A stretch of DNA of 64,000 nucleotides from Luteitalea sp. TBR-22. GTDB lineage: Bacteria > Acidobacteriota > Vicinamibacteria > Vicinamibacterales > Vicinamibacteraceae. Of this stretch, positions 55,484 through 64,000 are shown piece by piece (position 1 is the first letter of the stretch; each line of letters opens with the position of its first letter). Position numbers and translations under genes: made by a program. Location of the stretch: NCBI RefSeq assembly GCF_016865485.1, contig NZ_AP024452.1, positions 3,928,501-3,992,500 of the forward strand, given 5' to 3'. The notes under the pieces are model-generated. The model worked only from the letters and a program-made list of their open reading frames with translations, did no database searches and had not been told where the DNA came from.

Positions 55484-56710
55484 CTATTGGTACCTGAGCG
55501 CCTGCGCCGGGTCGAGGCGCGAGGCCTGCCGGGAGGGGTAGATCGTGGCGAGGAAGCAGACCAGCAACGCCGCCAGGACGACCAGGACGAAGTCGTCGGC
55601 CTGCACCTTGAACGGCACGTAGGCGACCTGATAGACGTCCATCGGGACACGGATGAGCTTGTAGCGGTCGAGCACCCACGTGACCAGCAGCCCGCTCGTG
55701 GCGCCGACCAGCGTGCCGATGGCGCCGATGATGAGCCCCTGCAGCATGAACACGGCCGTGATGCTCCGCGCCCCGGCGCCCATCGTCTTGAGGATGGCGA
55801 TGTCGCGACTCTTCTCCATCACCAGCAGCACCAGCGAGGCGACGATGTTCAGGGCCGCCACCATCACGATCAGACCGATGGTGATGGAGATGGCCATCTT
55901 CTCGAGCCAGAGCGCCGAGAACAGCGACTGGTTCATCTGCGCCCAGTCCTGGGTGACGTAGAGGCCGCCGAGCCGCTTCACGAGGTCGGCCGCCACGGCC
56001 GGCGCGGCGTACATGTCGTCGACGCGCACCTGGATGAAGTCGGGACGGTCGCGCGCCAGCAGGCGCTGCGCGGTTGGCAGCGACACGAACCCGTAGGCGG
56101 CGTCGAACTCGTACAGCCCCAGCGAGTAGACCCCGACCACCTCCAGCCGTCGACTCCCCATCGTCGGGCCGAACGGCGAGAGCGGTCCTTCCGGCGTCAT
56201 CAGCGTGACGGTGTCGCCGACGTCGACGCGCAACTGGTCGGCCAGGGCCTGTCCGATCGCGATGCCCGCCAGTCCTTCCTCGGGTTGCGAGGCCAGCGCC
56301 GCCAGTGAGCCCTTCGTCATCCGCGCCCCGACGTCGGTCACCTCGCCCTCGGTCGACGGCTCGATGCCCTTGACGGTGATGAACGCCTGCTGCTCGCCGG
56401 CCGTGACCAGGGCCTTGCCGAGCAGGATCGGCGAGGCGCCCGTGACGCGCGGCACCTGCCTGATCCGCGCGATGTCGCCGCGCAGGTCGGTGAGCCCGTC
56501 GCCGACCTTCCACACGTAGATGTGCGGCGACGCGCCGACGATGCGGTCGCGCAGTTCGCCCTGCAACCCGGTCATCAACGCGAGCGCGATGATCAGCGCC
56601 ATCACCCCCACGGCGACGCCGATCGTCGAGATGACCGAGATCAGCGACAGGAACGCCTGCTTGCGCCGGGCGACGAGGTAACGGAGGGCAAGGAAGAGTT
56701 CGAAGGGCAT
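55484..56710 (-). CDS. lolC: LolC/LolE family lipoprotein-releasing permease
   Basis: A 408-residue ABC permease with the MacB-like topology: one TM helix near the N-terminus (QAFLSLISVISTIGVAVGVM), a large periplasmic domain and three C-terminal helices (GLIVMVAALNIVASLVLLVM, then GLIIGAIGTLVGATSGLLVT, then VVLAALLVCFLATIYPSRQA). The start MPFELFLALRYLVARRKQAF is a LolC/E hallmark. The end ASRLDPAQALRYQ is also typical. A single permease gene suggests a LolF-type homodimer rather than LolC plus LolE. Confidence 0.92.
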   Translation of the reverse strand: MPFELFLALRYLVARRKQAFLSLISVISTIGVAVGVMALIIALALMTGLQGELRDRIVGASPHIYVWKVGDGLTDLRGDIARIRQVPRVTGASPILLGKALVTAGEQQAFITVKGIEPSTEGEVTDVGARMTKGSLAALASQPEEGLAGIAIGQALADQLRVDVGDTVTLMTPEGPLSPFGPTMGSRRLEVVGVYSLGLYEFDAAYGFVSLPTAQRLLARDRPDFIQVRVDDMYAAPAVAADLVKRLGGLYVTQDWAQMNQSLFSALWLEKMAISITIGLIVMVAALNIVASLVLLVMEKSRDIAILKTMGAGARSITAVFMLQGLIIGAIGTLVGATSGLLVTWVLDRYKLIRVPMDVYQVAYVPFKVQADDFVLVVLAALLVCFLATIYPSRQASRLDPAQALRYQ

Positions 56711-56717
56711 GAGGTAC

Positions 56718-56789
56718 AGGCTACAGGCTCAGGGCTCAAGGCTCAGAGAGCATGGCTCGGGGCTCAGGGCTCAGGGCTCAGGGCTCAAA
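56718..56789. repeat. GGCTCAR heptamer arm, left of the four-helix-bundle gene
   Basis: Two blocks of GGCTCAG/GGCTCAA units, the first ending AGAGAGCATGG and the second AAGAGCATACT. It faces the YTGAGCC arm at 57255-57275 across the S23-type gene. Confidence 0.9.
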
Positions 56790-56839
56790 GAGCATACTGT
56801 GCCCGACGCGGCATCGCTCATGCAGGCTGAGGTGACGGC

Positions 56840-57259
56840 ATGGCTCGCGACGTCAGGAATCTCGAGGTATTCCGCGAAAGCGACCGATTGTTGTTCGCCG
56901 TCATGGCGCTTGCTGCCAACCTGCACACACCGGCACGCTTCATCTTTCGCGATCAGCTCACCCGCGCGGCGCTGTCGGTCCCGCTGAACCTGGTGGAAGG
57001 CAGCCAGCGGAGCACCACTCGCGAGTATGGCCGCTATATCGAGATCGCGACCGGTTCGGCCGCCGAAGCGAGGTATCTGCTTTCTGTGCTGCGACGGCTG
57101 GTTGAGCCAAATCATCGCCTCCAGCGCCTGGAGCAGGACTACGACACCCTCGTCAGGCGATTACAGGCCTTGCGCTCGAGACTGGCGCAGTTATCGGCCG
57201 ACACCGGCAGAGCTGCGCCCGCTTCTGAGCTCCCCGTCTCGACCCTCTCTGAACCTTGA
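56840..57259 (+). CDS. four-helix-bundle (23S rRNA intervening sequence / S23-type) protein
   Basis: A 139-residue protein of the S23/IVP four-helix-bundle family, related to the Avd accessory protein of diversity-generating retroelements. Family segments: NLEVFRESDRLLFAVMALAA, then RDQLTRAALSVPLNLVEGSQ, and YGRYIEIATGSAAEARYLL. Its function is unknown; homologues lie in 23S rRNA insertions or singly in genomes. GAGGTGA precedes ATG 56840. Codon use has more A/T third positions (TTG, TAT, GTA, AAT) than its neighbours, suggesting transfer. The stop and last residues (TLSEP) come from heptamer repeats, and repeat arms lie on both sides in inverted orientation. Confidence 0.85.
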   Translation: MARDVRNLEVFRESDRLLFAVMALAANLHTPARFIFRDQLTRAALSVPLNLVEGSQRSTTREYGRYIEIATGSAAEARYLLSVLRRLVEPNHRLQRLEQDYDTLVRRLQALRSRLAQLSADTGRAAPASELPVSTLSEP

Positions 57260-57275
57260 GCCTTGAGTCCCGAGC
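57255..57275. repeat. YTGAGCC heptamer arm, right of the four-helix-bundle gene
   Basis: CTTGAGC, CTTGAGT and CCGAGC-type units. The first overlaps the stop codon of the four-helix-bundle gene, and 3 bp after the last is the stop of the convergent BlaR1 gene. Confidence 0.8.
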
Positions 57276-57278
57276 TGT

Positions 57279-59288
57279 TCAGTCGCGCGCCAACCTGACG
57301 CTCAACGCTGGCGAGGCCTCCTCGAAGCGCGTGTTCTCTTCAGGCTGCAGCAGTCGCGTGGCAAGCAGCCGGTGCGGTGTCGCCGACATGTCGTGAAGCG
57401 AGATGGCGACATCGCCATTCGCCGCCACGATCGGCACGAAGCCCCAGGTCCGGCCATCGGTGAGGCGCAGGGTCGCCACCTGACCTGCGGCGGACTTCAG
57501 CACGATGACCGCTGGCTGGCCGTCCACCGCCACGTCGAACGCCACCACCGCGCTGCCCGTCTGGGCGACAGGCTCGCTCGTGCGGGCGTCGACCTCAATC
57601 CACTGCCCGTCCGCGGCGCAGCGTGCGGCCCGGCCGGGTTCATCGCGCATGGCAATCTGGGCGCCACTGGAGTACTCGGCGCCCCGGTCGTCGACGCACA
57701 GCGTCCTGCGCTCCGACACCAGCGCGCGAGTCTGGCCCACGAACGCGCGTGGCAGCGTCGGCCTCGACAACGCCAGGGCGTCGCTCCCGAGCATGGCGCT
57801 TCGGTTGGGCGTCACGCCCCATGTTGCGCCATTGACGTATGCGATCTCCCGGACCGCGCAGAAGGCCTGAACGTGCTCGCCTCTCCCCTCACGCCTGGCG
57901 AGGTCGGCCTCGACCAGGCCCGCGTCCACGCGCGCGGTGGCCCCTGGCACCAGCGGCATCGACACCCAGCCCGTCTCGAGGATCTGCACGGGGCGCCCTG
58001 CAGCGGCCTTGAACGAGAGCACGCCGACGAAGCGCAGGCGCTCGATGGCCGCCGTCGACGTGTTCTGCAACTCGAAGGTGCCGCACACGTGCGCCTCGCT
58101 CGACGAGACGGCGAGAATCCGTAGCGCGCTTCCATCCTGACGCTGTGGGAACCCGTAAGGAATGGTCGCGCCTTCCGCATCCCGTCCCGCCGCGAGCAGT
58201 TGCACCGCAAGGTGCCTCGAGGCGGTGGCGACGATCGACGGCAACAGGGCGGTCACCAGGAGCAGCGCGGTGGCGACGAGGGACGTGCGGACGATCGGCA
58301 TCGACATGGGCGGTTCTCCTTCGAGCAGGCGACGGACACGGGTGATGAGTCGGGGGCCGGCCATGCCGACGACCGGCCGGGCGTGCTGCAGGGCACCGAG
58401 TCGCGCCACCAGCGTGAGCGCCTCGACGTACCGGGCGCGCTCGCCCGCGGCTTCCACCGATGCGTCGTCGCAGCAGAACTCGCGTGCTTCCCTGAGGCGG
58501 GCGCCCATCCACCAGACAGCGGGGCACTGGAACAGCAGCGCTTCGACGAAGGACTGCGCGAGGTTGGCGGCAAAGTCACGGCGCGCGACGTGCGTGAGTT
58601 CGTGCACGAGGACCGGCGCCAGGCTCTTGTCCGGCATGCACTGCAGCAGGTGCGCAGGCACGAGGACTGCCGGCGCGCGGATGCCTACCGCGACCGGCGC
58701 CTCGACCTCGGTGGACACCAGGAGGCTGGTGCCCTCGACCTTCGCCTTCGTACTCAGACACTCGAAGATGCGCGTGAGCGGGCCATCGTCCAGCGGCCTG
58801 GCGCGCACTCGGAGTCGGCTGGCCGCTCGCCACGCTAGCAGGAGGCGCGCCAGCAGCAGCGTCGCGCCGAGCATCCACAGACCCGCAGCGAGACCGAGCG
58901 CGACTGGCGGCAGCGGCACCGCCGCATCCGGCGCGGGTGGCGCGACCGTCACCGCGGCAGGGACGGAACGTGTATCAGCCGTCGTGGCCACGCCCCTTGC
59001 AGCGGGCAATGCGGGCGCCACCGCGGCCTCGCCCGCTGGTGTCGAGCCGCGCCCGAGCGTGGCAGGGACGACCAGGAGCAGCGGTAGCCCGAGAACTGCC
59101 AACACTGCAGCGGTCCCGAAGGCGTACGAGGCGGCGCGGTACTGGGCCACGGCAGGGCCCGTTCGACGGGCAAGTCGCCAGACTGCCAGCGCGAGAGCCG
59201 GGATCGCGGTGGCGACCACCGGAAGGATGACGAGCCACCCCAGGGCAACAAGCCAGGGGTGATCGAGCACCGCCCAGGCCCGGGTCAT
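57279..59288 (-). CDS. BlaR1/MecR1-like M56 metallopeptidase membrane sensor
   Basis: A 669-residue membrane protein. N-terminal TM helices (LDHPWLVALGWLVILPVVAT, later LPPVALGLAAGLWMLGATLL) flank the M56 peptidase. The zinc motif is VLVHELTHVARRDFAANLAQ (HELTH), and the third ligand lies in REAREFCCDDASVEAAGERA. After a further TM helix (SLVATALLLVTALLPSIVAT) come about 330 extracytoplasmic residues with no penicillin-binding domain, so the ligand is unknown. It would cleave the BlaI-type repressor on sensing. ATG 59288 overlaps the blaI stop (ATGA). Confidence 0.88.
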   Translation of the reverse strand: MTRAWAVLDHPWLVALGWLVILPVVATAIPALALAVWRLARRTGPAVAQYRAASYAFGTAAVLAVLGLPLLLVVPATLGRGSTPAGEAAVAPALPAARGVATTADTRSVPAAVTVAPPAPDAAVPLPPVALGLAAGLWMLGATLLLARLLLAWRAASRLRVRARPLDDGPLTRIFECLSTKAKVEGTSLLVSTEVEAPVAVGIRAPAVLVPAHLLQCMPDKSLAPVLVHELTHVARRDFAANLAQSFVEALLFQCPAVWWMGARLREAREFCCDDASVEAAGERARYVEALTLVARLGALQHARPVVGMAGPRLITRVRRLLEGEPPMSMPIVRTSLVATALLLVTALLPSIVATASRHLAVQLLAAGRDAEGATIPYGFPQRQDGSALRILAVSSSEAHVCGTFELQNTSTAAIERLRFVGVLSFKAAAGRPVQILETGWVSMPLVPGATARVDAGLVEADLARREGRGEHVQAFCAVREIAYVNGATWGVTPNRSAMLGSDALALSRPTLPRAFVGQTRALVSERRTLCVDDRGAEYSSGAQIAMRDEPGRAARCAADGQWIEVDARTSEPVAQTGSAVVAFDVAVDGQPAVIVLKSAAGQVATLRLTDGRTWGFVPIVAANGDVAISLHDMSATPHRLLATRLLQPEENTRFEEASPALSVRLARD

Positions 59289-59680
59289 GACTGCCCCTTC
59301 TTCTGGACCTGGTCCAACAGGGCGCGGATCTCGTCGAGTTCCTCGGCGTCGACGCGCCGCCCCGCAAGGGCGCTCTGGAGCAAGCTGCGCGCGGATCCGC
59401 CGAAGGCTTGTTCGAGGAGTTGCCCGGCGAGCGCGCGCTGCGTCGCGCTGCGCGGCTGCGCGGGCGCGTACACATGTGACTTGAAGCGTTCCTCGCGGGT
59501 CAGCAGGCCCTTCTGGTGCATCACCTGCATCTGCTTGAGGACGGTCGTGTAGCCGATGTCGCGCAAACCCGCCACGACATCGTGCACCTCGCGGACCGTG
59601 CTCCCGCCCCGGTCCCACAGCACCCGGAGGATGTCCAGCTCCGCATCGGTGGGCGTCGGCGCGGCGGATCGTTTGACCAT
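59285..59680 (-). CDS. BlaI/MecI family transcriptional repressor
   Basis: A 131-residue winged-helix repressor. DNA-binding half: SAAPTPTDAELDILRVLWDR, then STVREVHDVVAGLRDIGYTT, then VLKQMQVMHQKGLLTREERF. The C-terminal helices mediate dimerisation and contain the region cut by BlaR-type peptidases. A perfect 7-bp inverted repeat lies 28 bp upstream of its start and is the likely operator. It is the first gene of the pair. Since BlaR1 here lacks a beta-lactam sensor, the regulon need not be beta-lactamase. Confidence 0.92.
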   Translation of the reverse strand: MVKRSAAPTPTDAELDILRVLWDRGGSTVREVHDVVAGLRDIGYTTVLKQMQVMHQKGLLTREERFKSHVYAPAQPRSATQRALAGQLLEQAFGGSARSLLQSALAGRRVDAEELDEIRALLDQVQKKGQS

Positions 59681-59707
59681 GGCGTCACCTCGTGGAGGAT
59701 GACGCTA

Positions 59708-59725
59708 CTACGACCTTCGTCGTAG
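59708..59725 (-). promoter_or_regulatory. likely BlaI operator (CTACGAC-N4-GTCGTAG)
   Basis: A perfect 7-bp inverted repeat with a 4-bp spacer lies 28 bp upstream of blaI. The TAC/GTA core resembles known BlaI/MecI operators (TACA/TGTA), although it is more GC-rich. The placement fits autoregulation of the blaI-blaR1 pair. Confidence 0.6.
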
Positions 59726-59881
59726 ATCAACGATCAAAATCGTAAGACCACGCGCGGCAGGAGGGCGACCGCTTCGGCGAACCGGCCCTCCCCGAATGCT
59801 CGCCGTGTGCCGCAGCCGTGTGCTCTCTGGGCCGTGAGCCGTGAGCCTGCTGTGTCTGTCTGAGCCGTGAGCCCTGAGCCG

Positions 59882-61420
<1,539 letters not shown>

Positions 61421-61422
61421 GG

Positions 61423-61495
61423 GGCTTACGGCTGAAGGCTTGCGGCTCAGGGCTTACGGGTCAGGGCTCGGGGCTCGGAGTGCGTCGCTCAGGAC
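61423..61495. repeat. degenerate GGCTCAG/GGCTTAC heptamer array between nusB and lysS
   Basis: GGCTTAC, GGCTGAA, GGCTTGC, GGCTCAG and GGCTCGG units form a degenerate array. It overlaps the 3' end of nusB, where TCCTGA supplies the stop. It is inverted relative to the array at the other end of lysS. Confidence 0.75.
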
Positions 61496-61980
61496 TCCCG
61501 GCCCGGGCCCGCCGGAGCCTTTGGCGAAGGCGGCTGCCCGGATCCCGGTGACCGTTCCTTCTCGAGCCGCTTGCGGATGGCATCGAGCACGCCGTTGACG
61601 AAGCGCACGGCGTCGGGCGCACTGAAGGTGCGCGCCAGTTCGAGGGCCTCGTTGATGACGACCGCCGGTGGCACCTCCCGGCGCTCGAGCAACTCGAAGA
61701 CCGCCAGCCGCAGCACCAGGCGATCGATGACCGCGAGGCGCTCGATGCGCCAGTTGGTCGCCGCCTCGGCGATCAGCGGATCGATGCGGTCGAGCGTCCG
61801 CGCCGTGCCCTGCGCCAGCGCCACGGCCAGCGCGTCGCGCTCGGCCACCGGCGGCCGCAACTGCAACTCGCGGACACCGGCGATGGCTTCGGGAAGCGCA
61901 TCGCCGGTCATCTCCCAGCCGTAGAGCATCTGGAGGGCGCTCTCACGGGCCTGCCGGAGCTGCTGCGCGTCGAGGCTCAC
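61489..61980 (-). CDS. nusB: transcription antitermination protein NusB
   Basis: A 163-residue helical RNA-binding protein that acts with NusE in rRNA antitermination. Family segments: LRQARESALQMLYGWEMTGD, then WRIERLAVIDRLVLRLAVFE, then VPPAVVINEALELARTFSAP, and RFVNGVLDAIRKRLEKE. The last 17-20 residues (GSGQPPSPKAPAGPGRES) lie beyond the normal fold and are encoded by a dispersed repeat. GTG 61980 overlaps the ribH stop (GTGA), the common ribH-nusB coupling. Confidence 0.95.
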   Translation of the reverse strand: MSLDAQQLRQARESALQMLYGWEMTGDALPEAIAGVRELQLRPPVAERDALAVALAQGTARTLDRIDPLIAEAATNWRIERLAVIDRLVLRLAVFELLERREVPPAVVINEALELARTFSAPDAVRFVNGVLDAIRKRLEKERSPGSGQPPSPKAPAGPGRES

Positions 61981-62480
61981 CCTTCGCTCCCCTGCCCGCG
62001 CGCCGGCGCCTGCCACTCGCGCGCCAGCAACGCCATGGTCACGGCCGCGACCGCGGCCTCGTAGCCCTTGTTGCCGGGCCCCTCGGGCACGCGCGCCTCG
62101 GCTTCGGCCTGCGTGTTGACCGTGAGGACGCCGAAGGCCATCGGCACCCCCTGGGCGAGCGAGGCCTGCATCATGCCGTGCGACACGGCCGAGGCGATGT
62201 AATCGAAGTGGGGCGTCTCGCCCTTGATCAGGCAGCCGAGGCACACGATGGCATCGACGCGGCCGGATGCGGCGGCGGTACGCGCACCGAAGGGGATCTC
62301 GTAGGCGCCCGGGACGTCGAGGCGCTCGACGTCGGTGGCCGACACGCCGGCCGCCGCGAGGGCCTCGCGCGCGCCGGCGGCGAGACGCTCGGTGATGCCG
62401 TCGTGGTAGGTGGACACGACGAGCGCGACGCGCAGGCCGGGCGCCTGCGGGACGGGCTGGAGGATGGCGGGACGCGACAC
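61977..62480 (-). CDS. ribH: 6,7-dimethyl-8-ribityllumazine synthase
   Basis: A 167-residue lumazine synthase, the penultimate enzyme of riboflavin synthesis. Motifs: VALVVSTYHDGITERLAAGA, then LDVPGAYEIPFGARTAAASG, then IVCLGCLIKGETPHFDYIAS with the phosphate-binding loop and catalytic His, and GVPMAFGVLTVNTQAEAEAR. GTG 62480 has AGGAG 8 nt upstream. No FMN riboswitch is visible; it is 10 bp from the enoyl-CoA hydratase gene and overlaps nusB. Confidence 0.96.
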   Translation of the reverse strand: MSRPAILQPVPQAPGLRVALVVSTYHDGITERLAAGAREALAAAGVSATDVERLDVPGAYEIPFGARTAAASGRVDAIVCLGCLIKGETPHFDYIASAVSHGMMQASLAQGVPMAFGVLTVNTQAEAEARVPEGPGNKGYEAAVAAVTMALLAREWQAPARGQGSEG

Positions 62481-62490
62481 GGAGTTGCTC

Positions 62491-63273
62491 CTATCGACCG
62501 GTGAACGTGGCCGGACGCTTCTCGAGGAACGCGCGGACGCCTTCCCGCATGTCCTCGGTGGCCGCGGCCAGCCCGAAGAGCCTCGCCTCGGCAGCGAGCC
62601 CGTCGGCCAGCGGGCGGTCGAGGCCATCGGCAATCGCCTCGCGCGCGTACCGGAGCGCGAGCGGCGCACGCGCGGCAAGTTGGTCGGCCAGCGCCTGCGC
62701 CTCGTCCATAAGCGCAGCCGCCGGCACCGACCGCAGCACGATGCCGAGGCGCACGGCCTCGTCAGCCGACACCTGGCGCCCGGTGAGGATCAACTCGAGC
62801 GCCTGCTGCCGCCCGATGGCACGCGCGAGGCGCTGCGTACCACCGAACCCCGGGATGAGCCCGAGCGAGGTCTCCGGCAGGCCCAGGCGGGCCGTGTCGG
62901 CCATCAACCGGAACGTGCACGCCAGCGCCAGTTCGCACCCGCCGCCGAGGGCGTAGCCGTTGATCGCCGCGATGGTCGGGACCGGCATGCTCTCGAGCCG
63001 GTCGAACACGGCCTGCCCGGCCCGCGCATACGCTGCCGCGGCGTCCGCCGTGAACCCGTCGAACTCCGCGATGTCGGCCCCGGCCACGAAGGCCTTGGGC
63101 CCGGCCCCGGTCACGATCAGCACCCGCAGCGCAGCCTCGTCGGCAAGCGCGTCGAGCCGCGCGCGCAGCGCCGCCAGCGTCGCGCGGTTGAGCGCGTTCA
63201 GCTTCTCGGGGCGCGTGATGGTCAGCACGCGCACCGCGCCGGTGCCCGTCAGGTCGAGGTACTGGTCGCTCAT
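62491..63273 (-). CDS. enoyl-CoA hydratase/isomerase family protein
   Basis: A 260-residue crotonase. The oxyanion-hole residues lie around VLTITRPEKLNALNRATLAA and the FVAGADIAEFDGF motif. A later segment is INGYALGGGCELALACTFRL, and the catalytic Glu region is ARLGLPETSLGLIPGFGGTQ. It has both glutamate positions (E in GGCELA, E in LPETSLG), which supports hydratase activity in beta-oxidation, feeding electrons to EtfAB through the acyl-CoA dehydrogenase step. It is upstream of ribH. Confidence 0.92.
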   Translation of the reverse strand: MSDQYLDLTGTGAVRVLTITRPEKLNALNRATLAALRARLDALADEAALRVLIVTGAGPKAFVAGADIAEFDGFTADAAAAYARAGQAVFDRLESMPVPTIAAINGYALGGGCELALACTFRLMADTARLGLPETSLGLIPGFGGTQRLARAIGRQQALELILTGRQVSADEAVRLGIVLRSVPAAALMDEAQALADQLAARAPLALRYAREAIADGLDRPLADGLAAEARLFGLAAATEDMREGVRAFLEKRPATFTGR

Positions 63274-63352
63274 GTCGGCAGTGGCAGCACGCGCGGTCGG
63301 GTCGGTCGGCCGCGCGCGGATTCGGCGCGAACCCGCCAGGGACGGCTGTGAC

Positions 63353-63751
63353 TCAGGGACGGGCGGCGGTGCGCCGCCTGTCGAGGAGTATAGCCCACGC
63401 TCCCGCAGCCCCCATCGCCAGTGCGGCGCCGACCGCATCGGCCACGACATCGGCGACGTCGGGGGTCCGCCCGGGCACGAAACGCTGGTGGACTTCGTCG
63501 CTGACGCCGTACGCGACGGCCAGCAGGAAGGCGGCCAGCAGCGCCGAGCGGGTCACCGTGCGCCACCGCCACGCCGTCAGGCCCATCAGCAACAGCACGG
63601 CCAGCACGCCGAACGTGAAGGCATGCGCTTCCTTGTCGCTGACCGACGGGGGGCTCGGCAGCGACGGCTGCGACGACAGCACGAAGATCATCGACAGCCA
63701 GGCGATGGCCGGCACCCAGCCGATCAACCGGCGACGACGGTCGGGGGTCAC
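63353..63751 (-). CDS. VanZ family membrane protein
   Basis: A 132-residue protein with four TM helices: RLIGWVPAIAWLSMIFVLSS, FTFGVLAVLLLMGLTAW, SALLAAFLLAVAYGVSDEVH and VADAVGAALAMGAAGAWAIL. The VSDEVHQRFVPGRTPDVADV motif is the VanZ signature. Members are scattered in bacteria; VanZ of vancomycin clusters gives low teicoplanin resistance by an unclear means, but most are of unknown role. GTG 63751 overlaps the stop of the small gene upstream (GTGA). Confidence 0.85.
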   Translation of the reverse strand: MTPDRRRRLIGWVPAIAWLSMIFVLSSQPSLPSPPSVSDKEAHAFTFGVLAVLLLMGLTAWRWRTVTRSALLAAFLLAVAYGVSDEVHQRFVPGRTPDVADVVADAVGAALAMGAAGAWAILLDRRRTAARP

Positions 63752-63921
63752 AGCGGGAACGGGAACATCAGCCAGCCGAGGAGGAGCGCGGTGCCGATGA
63801 ACCCGCCGGCGATGTAGAGCGCCAGGCGCACCTGGCCGGCACGGTCGTCCTTCTGCAGCACCGCGAGCACCGTCGAGACGCAGGCGGCGAAGAACACGAG
63901 GAGGAGGAAGTGGCTGGTCAT
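63748..63921 (-). CDS. small two-helix membrane protein (57 residues)
   Basis: A 57-residue protein with two TM helices (HFLLLVFFAACVSTVLAVLQ and ALYIAGGFIGTALLLGWLMF) joined by a charged loop (KDDRAGQVR). I do not recognise a family. The ATG at 63921 and the stop at 63748 each overlap neighbouring genes (TGATG and GTGA), so it sits in a tightly packed operon of small membrane proteins. The tight overlaps on both sides are the main evidence that it is real. Confidence 0.6.
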   Translation of the reverse strand: MTSHFLLLVFFAACVSTVLAVLQKDDRAGQVRLALYIAGGFIGTALLLGWLMFPFPL

Positions 63922-64000
63922 CACGGCTTGCGGCCGATCGCGATGTCGTACGCGTCGAGCACCACCAGCGCGTTCAGCAACCCGGCCACGATCAGGTAGG
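63921..64000 (-). CDS. C-terminus of a membrane protein, 5' end outside window
   Basis: Only 26 codons are inside the window (YLIVAGLLNALVVLDAYDIA, then IGRKP and stop). A TM helix is likely. The stop overlaps the start of the next small gene (TGATG). The product cannot be identified. Confidence 0.45.
   Translation of the reverse strand, partial: YLIVAGLLNALVVLDAYDIAIGRKP

Noticed and set aside
61977-63273. FMN riboswitch upstream of ribH
   Set aside because: ribH is 10 bp from the preceding hydratase gene, and no RFN-element core is seen there.

Overview
The window is a high-GC stretch of chromosome from a Gram-negative bacterium. It encodes outer-membrane and lipid A machinery (BamA, OmpH/Skp, LptE, LpxA, LpxI, Lol transporter, TonB). 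Menaquinone is made by the futalosine route, and beta-oxidation electrons appear to be passed to menaquinone through EtfAB and a membrane FeS oxidoreductase. The gene mix, base composition and dispersed short intergenic repeats suggest Acidobacteriota, possibly class Vicinamibacteria. That placement is inference; there is no rRNA gene here to test it. I saw no tRNA, rRNA, transposase, prophage or CRISPR array.

Layout: 1-11 kb holds a partial Tat-exported oxidoreductase, a PilT-type ATPase, recX, a CBM9-like protein, alaS, a lytic transglycosylase, a sensor kinase, a TerB-like/4TM pair, an S4 protein and rpsT. 11-17 kb holds holA-lptE-leuS and a secreted GH2 enzyme. 17-26 kb is more accessory: a PadR/HAAS pair, a PAS-kinase-receiver hybrid, a methyltransferase, an FGE-like protein, an HDAC-like deacetylase and a DUF374 acyltransferase, leading into the EtfAB/FeS-oxidoreductase cluster. 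28-33 kb is the fatty-acid/phospholipid operon (rpmF-plsX-fabD-fabG-acpP-fabF). 33-38 kb is dgt-deoB, hfq-miaA and a TonB protein. 38-45 kb is the menaquinone cluster (menG, ubiX, ubiA, mqnX, a fused mqnA-mqnC and a degenerate mqnE-like gene). 45-52 kb is the envelope cluster (Gfo/Idh, lpxI, a fused fabZ-lpxA, skp, bamA). 52-64 kb is clpC, lolD/lolC, a four-helix-bundle gene, a BlaR1/BlaI pair, lysS, nusB, ribH, an enoyl-CoA hydratase and VanZ.

Unusual features: (1) mqnA and mqnC form one continuous reading frame, and the adjacent gene at the mqnE position keeps the MqnE C-terminal signature but lacks the radical-SAM cysteines. (2) fabZ and lpxA are fused. (3) Three families of 7-bp tandem repeats (GGCTCAR, CGAAGGM, GGCAGTY) fill many intergenic gaps, often as two inverted arms. 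They supply start codons, stop codons or C-terminal tails to flanking genes, and one inverted pair brackets a 23S-intervening-sequence-type four-helix-bundle gene with atypical codon use. (4) Several genes have a -10 hexamer only 6-13 nt upstream of the start codon, which suggests leaderless or near-leaderless mRNAs.
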